From positions 1 to 9,475 of the forward strand of contig JAGFXQ010000119.1 of assembly GCA_017861355.1 (NCBI GenBank): DNA of 9,475 nucleotides. Direction: 5' to 3'. Positions 5,880 to 9,475 of this stretch are shown here, piece by piece. Position numbers and translations under genes: made by a program. The notes under the pieces were generated by a model. That model had not been told where the DNA came from. It saw nothing but the letters and a program-made list of their open reading frames with translations, and searched no databases. This DNA is from Bacillota bacterium. Lineage in GTDB: Bacteria > Bacillota > Clostridia > Lachnospirales > Lachnospiraceae. Each line of letters starts with the position of its first letter. Position 1 is the stretch's first letter.

Positions 5880-6902
5880 TTAATTCCTTGATCTCTCATA
5901 CTGAGCCGGCCACAACAACTCGTCTCTTAATTCGTGTGCAGCCTGAAGAGTCCAATATGGATTGCGAAGTAATTCTCTTCCTACAAAGATAAGATCTGCT
6001 CGATCATTATGGAGGATTTCCTCCGCCAACTGAGAAGACCCGATCAGTCCACCGGCAATTACCGGTATGGATGCTACTTCTTTGATAACTTCTGCAAACT
6101 TCACCTGATATCCGGGATAGGCCTTGGGTGAAACGTTTACAACTCCTCCACTGCTTACATTAACCAGATCAATGCCTTCCCCCTTAAGTAGTTTCATGAT
6201 CTGAGCCAAATCCTCCGGGTGATTACCACCCTCTTCATAATCCTCGGTAGATACTCTCACAATAATCGGTTTTGAAGCCGGCCATACCGTTTTCACTTCC
6301 CGAAGAACTTCCCTTAAGAATAGGGCTCTGTTCTCCAGTGAGCCACCGTATTCATCCGTTCTTTGATTCGTCAATGGGGATAGAAACTCACTGATCAAAT
6401 ATCCATGTGCAGCATGAAGTTCAATCACATCATAGCCGGCTTGATCCGCTCTCCCCGCAGCATCACGAAAAGCATGCTTCACTTCTTCGATTTCTTTGGT
6501 CGTCATCTCCAACGGGGTTCGATAAGTGTCACTGAACCTAATTGGGCTAGGTGCTATGGAAGGCTCAGTCAACACCTCTGATTTCCTTCCGGCATGGGCT
6601 AACTGTACGCCAACCTTTGCTCCATTTTCATGGCATGCTTTTACAATCTTACCGAGTCCCTCAATCTGTTCATCTCTCCATAATCCAAGATCACGGCTTG
6701 AGATGCGGCCTCTGCTCTCTACGCCGGTCGCTTCCATCATAATTAAACCAACTTGACCTACCGCCCTGGTTGCATAGTGAATCAGATGCCATTCTGTTGC
6801 TAGTCCATCTTCTCCTGCACAGAACATACACATCGGAGCCATCATAATTCTATTTTTCAATTCCATATTCTTAATCTGGTAGCTTGACATTAATTTTGAC
6901 AT
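5880..6902 (-). CDS. namA: NADPH dehydrogenase NamA / YqjM-type old yellow enzyme (FMN ene-reductase)
   Basis: A 340-residue cytosolic TIM-barrel flavoprotein that uses NADPH to reduce activated C=C bonds, such as in enones, maleimides and quinones. The length matches B. subtilis YqjM (338). Family residues, shifted by one from YqjM: Cys25 in APMCMF, the HAGRKS segment (103-108), substrate-binding His163 and His166 and Tyr168 in ELHAAHGYL, the SPLTNQRTDEYGGS motif, and the C-terminal arginine finger Arg337 in QYERSRN. The usual active-site Tyr of the C-M-Y motif is Phe27 here. The ATG at 6902 lies 10 nt after the upstream stop, and its Shine-Dalgarno TAAGG (6911-6915) contains that stop codon, so translation is probably coupled to the sortase-linked membrane protein. 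The physiological substrate is unknown; family members serve in redox or detoxification roles. Confidence 0.93.
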   Translation of the reverse strand: MSKLMSSYQIKNMELKNRIMMAPMCMFCAGEDGLATEWHLIHYATRAVGQVGLIMMEATGVESRGRISSRDLGLWRDEQIEGLGKIVKACHENGAKVGVQLAHAGRKSEVLTEPSIAPSPIRFSDTYRTPLEMTTKEIEEVKHAFRDAAGRADQAGYDVIELHAAHGYLISEFLSPLTNQRTDEYGGSLENRALFLREVLREVKTVWPASKPIIVRVSTEDYEEGGNHPEDLAQIMKLLKGEGIDLVNVSSGGVVNVSPKAYPGYQVKFAEVIKEVASIPVIAGGLIGSSQLAEEILHNDRADLIFVGRELLRNPYWTLQAAHELRDELLWPAQYERSRN

Positions 6903-6912
6903 ACTTTAAACC

Positions 6913-7812
6913 TTACCCTTTCGATAATTTGTAAAATTTTATCAGGTTTGCTTTTATGCCCTTGCCGGTTAGAATAATCACGATTGATAAGATTGCATAA
7001 CCCGCACTCATCTTAAGAATCGCACCTGCGATATCAACGATATAGCGAGTAATAAAACCATTAAAAACCTCAGGAGATAGGTGCAATCTGTTATAACTCT
7101 TGCTCATCAGCAGGAGAATCGGAACAACCCCCAGCATCAAAGCCGATGCTAAAGTACTATACGCGATATAACGCAAGGAGCGATGAAGCCAACCATTCAA
7201 TTTTAGCAGAATGATTATGATCAACACAATCATACTAACACAGAATGACATACCCAAGAAATGGATTATCTGATACTCCTTTCGTATTTTCATGAAGTAA
7301 TCCAATAAGGGCAATCTTACCGCCTTTTTATATTCTATCAGAAGCAAGTCAATATATTCATTAATTCGTTTATCCAATTGTATCCCTTCAATACCATCTT
7401 GCCGATCAAGGAAAGCATCGATGGAAGCCTTCAATTTAGTCTTTATTTTCACGTCATCCTGTAGATATCCCTTATCATGAAACAACGCTTCAATATAGGC
7501 GACGGTATCCTCCTCCAGCTCATCCTGTCGGAATACCTCCTGTAATAACTCGATTGGCAGACCGGTGGGTAAGGTTGCCGTCGTCACTCGGTTCACAAGT
7601 TCTGTATAGCTATTCTTATAATAATTGGAGGAAGAAAGGGCTCGCAGAATTGCGTTCTCTTGAAAGCAGTAATACTGCAGCACCATCAATAATGACAGGC
7701 CGACTAATACCATAGATAAAAGAAATGATAATAGAACACTCAGAAAATCACTGATATGACGTCTCGTGGTTTTTCTTATCTTAATATTTATATTCTTTTT
7801 ATTTTCTTCCAT
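6913..7812 (-). CDS. Sortase-linked membrane protein with four predicted transmembrane helices, function unknown
   Basis: I do not recognise a family for this 299-residue protein. A basic N-terminus (KIRKTTRRH) leads into a first membrane helix at about 23-47. A hydrophilic, mostly helical domain of about 130 residues (48-180) follows, rich in Glu, Asp and Lys. Three more helices lie at about 182-203, 214-236 and 257-281, before a short basic tail (KANLIKFYKLSKG). By the positive-inside rule both ends are cytoplasmic and the large domain is outside. The start ATG at 7812 is 8 nt after the sortase stop; its AGGTGA ribosome binding site (7817-7822) overlaps that TAG, so it is translationally coupled. 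Context suggests a partner of the sortase or its substrate at the cell surface. An internal LPTGL (81-85) is not at the C-terminus and should not be read as a sorting signal. Confidence 0.8.
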   Translation of the reverse strand: MEENKKNINIKIRKTTRRHISDFLSVLLSFLLSMVLVGLSLLMVLQYYCFQENAILRALSSSNYYKNSYTELVNRVTTATLPTGLPIELLQEVFRQDELEEDTVAYIEALFHDKGYLQDDVKIKTKLKASIDAFLDRQDGIEGIQLDKRINEYIDLLLIEYKKAVRLPLLDYFMKIRKEYQIIHFLGMSFCVSMIVLIIIILLKLNGWLHRSLRYIAYSTLASALMLGVVPILLLMSKSYNRLHLSPEVFNGFITRYIVDIAGAILKMSAGYAILSIVIILTGKGIKANLIKFYKLSKG

Positions 7813-7820
7813 ATTATCAC

Positions 7821-8561
7821 CTATTGAACTTCCGGTCCTGATATCTTGTCCGCAAATACAAACAGCCGATTCTCTTTATTCACCGGTAGTGTATCAAACG
7901 GATAGCAGGTATAAAGGATCAGTTTTTCTTTCTTGATGGATAACATCCCATCGAGCGATGCGGCAGCATCTTTTGCCTTCATTACAGTCACTGTGGTAAC
8001 TGCATATTCATACTGACCGTAGTTCGTATCGCAGACCAGTATATCGCCGGTTTCTATGAATTGTAGAGGATTAAAGTAAGAATTATTGTGACCTGATATT
8101 AAGATCGAACGTTTAAAACCGGGTAAGAAGCTTCCGACATATTGACCAACTCCGACCTCCAATATCTCTTTGGAATCTCCCCAATAGACCGGTACCTCTA
8201 ATTGTATCTGATCGCAGGATAGCACCGCGTACTGCATCCCCAGATCAGGGAATTGAAGTTCTGCTATGCTAACCTGCTCCGGAGTTTTCTCTTGTTTCTC
8301 CGGTGTTATGATCCTTGGTTCAATAACCTCTTCTTGCGGATTGCTCTTCTGTAATGATACTGTTTCTTTCTCGCCGGGGCTGTATATTGTCTTAATATTC
8401 TGACGAATCTCCGGCTCATCTGCCGTGGTTAACACCTTCATTACGGACGAAATCGATGTAATTGCGGGCAATACGGCAATATAGATTAATGTATATCCCA
8501 GAAGCATATAGAGAAATGGCATCACGAAATAAGCCATGATTCGTAATAGCTTATATCTCAT
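7821..8561 (-). CDS. Class D-type sortase (membrane-anchored transpeptidase)
   Basis: A 246-residue cysteine transpeptidase that cleaves C-terminal sorting signals of surface proteins and joins them to the cell wall. A single N-terminal membrane helix (about 11-32) anchors it, followed by a Pro/Glu/Gln-rich linker (about 48-100) and the catalytic beta-barrel (about 101-240). The catalytic residues are visible: His158 in ISGHNN, Cys219 in LILYTCYPF and Arg232 in KENRLFVFA. The TCYPF context is typical of class D/E sortases rather than A or B. The ATG at 8561 overlaps the upstream gene by 11 nt, with GGAAG just before it inside that gene. The overlap with a secreted protein carrying a sorting-like tail suggests a dedicated pair. 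Subclass is judged from the Cys motif only. Confidence 0.92.
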   Translation of the reverse strand: MRYKLLRIMAYFVMPFLYMLLGYTLIYIAVLPAITSISSVMKVLTTADEPEIRQNIKTIYSPGEKETVSLQKSNPQEEVIEPRIITPEKQEKTPEQVSIAELQFPDLGMQYAVLSCDQIQLEVPVYWGDSKEILEVGVGQYVGSFLPGFKRSILISGHNNSYFNPLQFIETGDILVCDTNYGQYEYAVTTVTVMKAKDAAASLDGMLSIKKEKLILYTCYPFDTLPVNKENRLFVFADKISGPEVQ

Positions 8562-9156
8562 AGCTGCTTCCTTCGCTCTCTTTACCGGTCACTCTTTTGA
8601 TTGGTTTCAATCTGAATGTGATTATTAGAACACCGAGGAGTACGGTAAGCATGGACGCACATAAAGGCAACCACCCGGACAAATCGGATCCGGTCTGATT
8701 AATCGTATTCGAGGCAAAAAAGATCATTTCCCCTTCCGGGTTAATCACATTAACACTCATCTTGGCAAGATTAATCGATACTTTATATTTAGCAGCGGAT
8801 GCTGCCTCATCAATTAGTGTCAATAATCGAAGAACCGCCTCTGTATTACTGATATCGTTAAGATCCTTTATACTCAGTGTTTTCAATATATCCTGAGCTT
8901 CTTCAATCTTCCCGAGGATTATCTCTGCCTGTTCGTCCGTGATATCTACTTTATTTTTAATCAGCTCATTTTCCACTTGATTAAGATATGCCGCCGGAAT
9001 AGTACGGGCCACCCCGTTTATCTCAGCACCGACCTTTATTTTCTCGATAATTCTGCTCTCTGCTGCCGATAAACCGGTTATAGCAAAGGCTTGAACTGAG
9101 CTCATCAATACGATCCATGTGGTCATTAATATCGTTAATATCATTCTTCTTTTCAT
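8551..9156 (-). CDS. Secreted protein with C-terminal membrane anchor, candidate substrate of the adjacent sortase
   Basis: A 201-residue protein with a clear signal peptide (KRRMILTILM start, likely cleavage after AFA at 23-25). An external domain (26-150) is mainly helical, with a DITDEQAEIILGKIEEAQDI segment at 71-90 and a predicted beta stretch near 125-148. The tail has INQTGS (152-157), a hydrophobic stretch (about 162-181) and a basic end (RLKPIKR). This order of polar TG motif, hydrophobic span and positive tail is that of a sortase sorting signal, but there is no canonical LPxTG. About 19 further residues after the basic patch make it longer than usual. GGAGGG lies 8 nt before the ATG. 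It overlaps the sortase gene by 11 nt. I cannot name the family; simple membrane anchoring is the alternative to sorting. Confidence 0.8.
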   Translation of the reverse strand: MKRRMILTILMTTWIVLMSSVQAFAITGLSAAESRIIEKIKVGAEINGVARTIPAAYLNQVENELIKNKVDITDEQAEIILGKIEEAQDILKTLSIKDLNDISNTEAVLRLLTLIDEAASAAKYKVSINLAKMSVNVINPEGEMIFFASNTINQTGSDLSGWLPLCASMLTVLLGVLIITFRLKPIKRVTGKESEGSSYEI

Positions 9157-9192
9157 CCAGCAATCCCTCCGATTAGTCTTATTCCTATGCTA

Positions 9193-9210
9193 AATCAGTC
9201 TTACCTGATT
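9193..9210. repeat. Short inverted repeat upstream of the sortase operon
   Basis: AATCAG (9193-9198) and CTGATT (9205-9210) enclose TCTTAC. A related string, GATTAGTCTTA (9171-9181), echoes AATCAGTCTTA (9193-9203) as an imperfect direct repeat. The 9171-9259 gap otherwise shows no clear promoter or T-tract terminator, so the sortase operon may also be read through from the sugar transferase gene. A regulator site is possible but weakly supported. Confidence 0.3.
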
Positions 9211-9259
9211 ACTGGATTATTATTCAATTTCTAGCAAATATTATTGCTCTTCATTCCTT

Positions 9260-9475
9260 TTATCTAGAGCCTCTCCCCAGCAATACAACGCCGATAGTTT
9301 TAAGAAGTATCTTGATATCCATTCGGATTGACCATTTGTCGATATACTCTAAGTCCAACCGGACAACATCTTCAAAGTCATTAATGTCATTTCTGCCACT
9401 TACCTGCCACAGACCGGTAATTCCAGCCTTAAGAGCCAATCTTCGTTTATGACGGCTTTCATATTGAATGAATTC
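9260..9475 (-). CDS. Bacterial sugar transferase (polyprenyl-phosphate sugar-1-phosphate transferase), C-terminal end only
   Basis: The last 71 codons plus TAA of a membrane enzyme that transfers a sugar 1-phosphate from a nucleotide sugar to undecaprenyl phosphate, the first step in exopolysaccharide, capsule or glycan assembly (WbaP/EpsL/TuaA type). The conserved C-terminal signature is complete: KAGITGLWQVSGR, then FEDVVRLDLEYIDKWS, MDIKILLKT and a terminal LLGRGSR. The start, membrane segment and catalytic Asp-Glu region lie outside the window, so the sugar specificity cannot be judged. The end is normal for the family, so only the window edge truncates it. It lies 103 nt upstream of the sortase operon on the same strand. 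Confidence 0.92.
   Translation of the reverse strand, partial: EFIQYESRHKRRLALKAGITGLWQVSGRNDINDFEDVVRLDLEYIDKWSIRMDIKILLKTIGVVLLGRGSR

Noticed and set aside
7558..7572. LPTGL string in the four-helix membrane protein as a sortase signal
   Set aside because: It is at residues 81-85, far from the C-terminus and not followed by a hydrophobic span and basic tail.
9470..9475. GAATTC at the window edge as a meaningful site
   Set aside because: It is an ordinary six-base string within the sugar transferase codons.

Overview
Every gene in this window lies on the minus strand, so transcription runs from the right end to the left. Gene content and moderately AT-rich composition suggest a clostridial Firmicute, most likely a plant-fibre-degrading Lachnospiraceae. 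The supporting features are a class D-type sortase, a mannan-oligosaccharide phosphorolysis operon, AGGAGG-type ribosome binding sites and a soluble chemoreceptor. This placement is inference; there is no rRNA or other marker.

Right end (9475 to 9260): the last 71 codons of a polyprenyl-phosphate sugar-1-phosphate transferase, the membrane enzyme that starts exopolysaccharide or glycan assembly. Then comes a tight four-gene run (9156 to 5880): a secreted, C-terminally anchored protein with a sortase-signal-like tail, a class D-type sortase, a four-helix membrane protein of unknown function, and a complete NamA-type flavin ene-reductase. The genes overlap, or their ribosome binding sites overlap the previous stop codon, so they are probably translated together. 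Between namA and the next gene are a 32-codon remnant that looks like a LytR-CpsA-Psr protein (5781-5879), a good promoter (5738-5766) and a very strong hairpin (5695-5738) that overlaps the promoter.

Middle (5662 to 4151): a methyl-accepting chemotaxis protein with no membrane segment and a Cache/PDC-like sensor domain at its C-terminus. It is followed by an intrinsic terminator (4102-4143).

Left part (4017 to 1): a LacI-family regulator, then an operon encoding mannose-6-phosphate isomerase, a cellobiose/mannobiose 2-epimerase and the first two thirds of a GH130 4-O-beta-D-mannosyl-D-glucose phosphorylase. The operon promoter is TTGACA-17-TAAAAT, and a perfect 20-bp palindrome centred on CpG covers the expected start point, which is the expected arrangement for repression by the adjacent LacI protein. 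Together the enzymes would convert mannobiose to mannosyl-glucose, split it with phosphate into mannose 1-phosphate and glucose, and (with a phosphomannomutase not seen here) send mannose into glycolysis. The core pathway is known. The less ordinary items are the sortase module, the chemoreceptor architecture, the promoter-hairpin overlap and the gene remnant.
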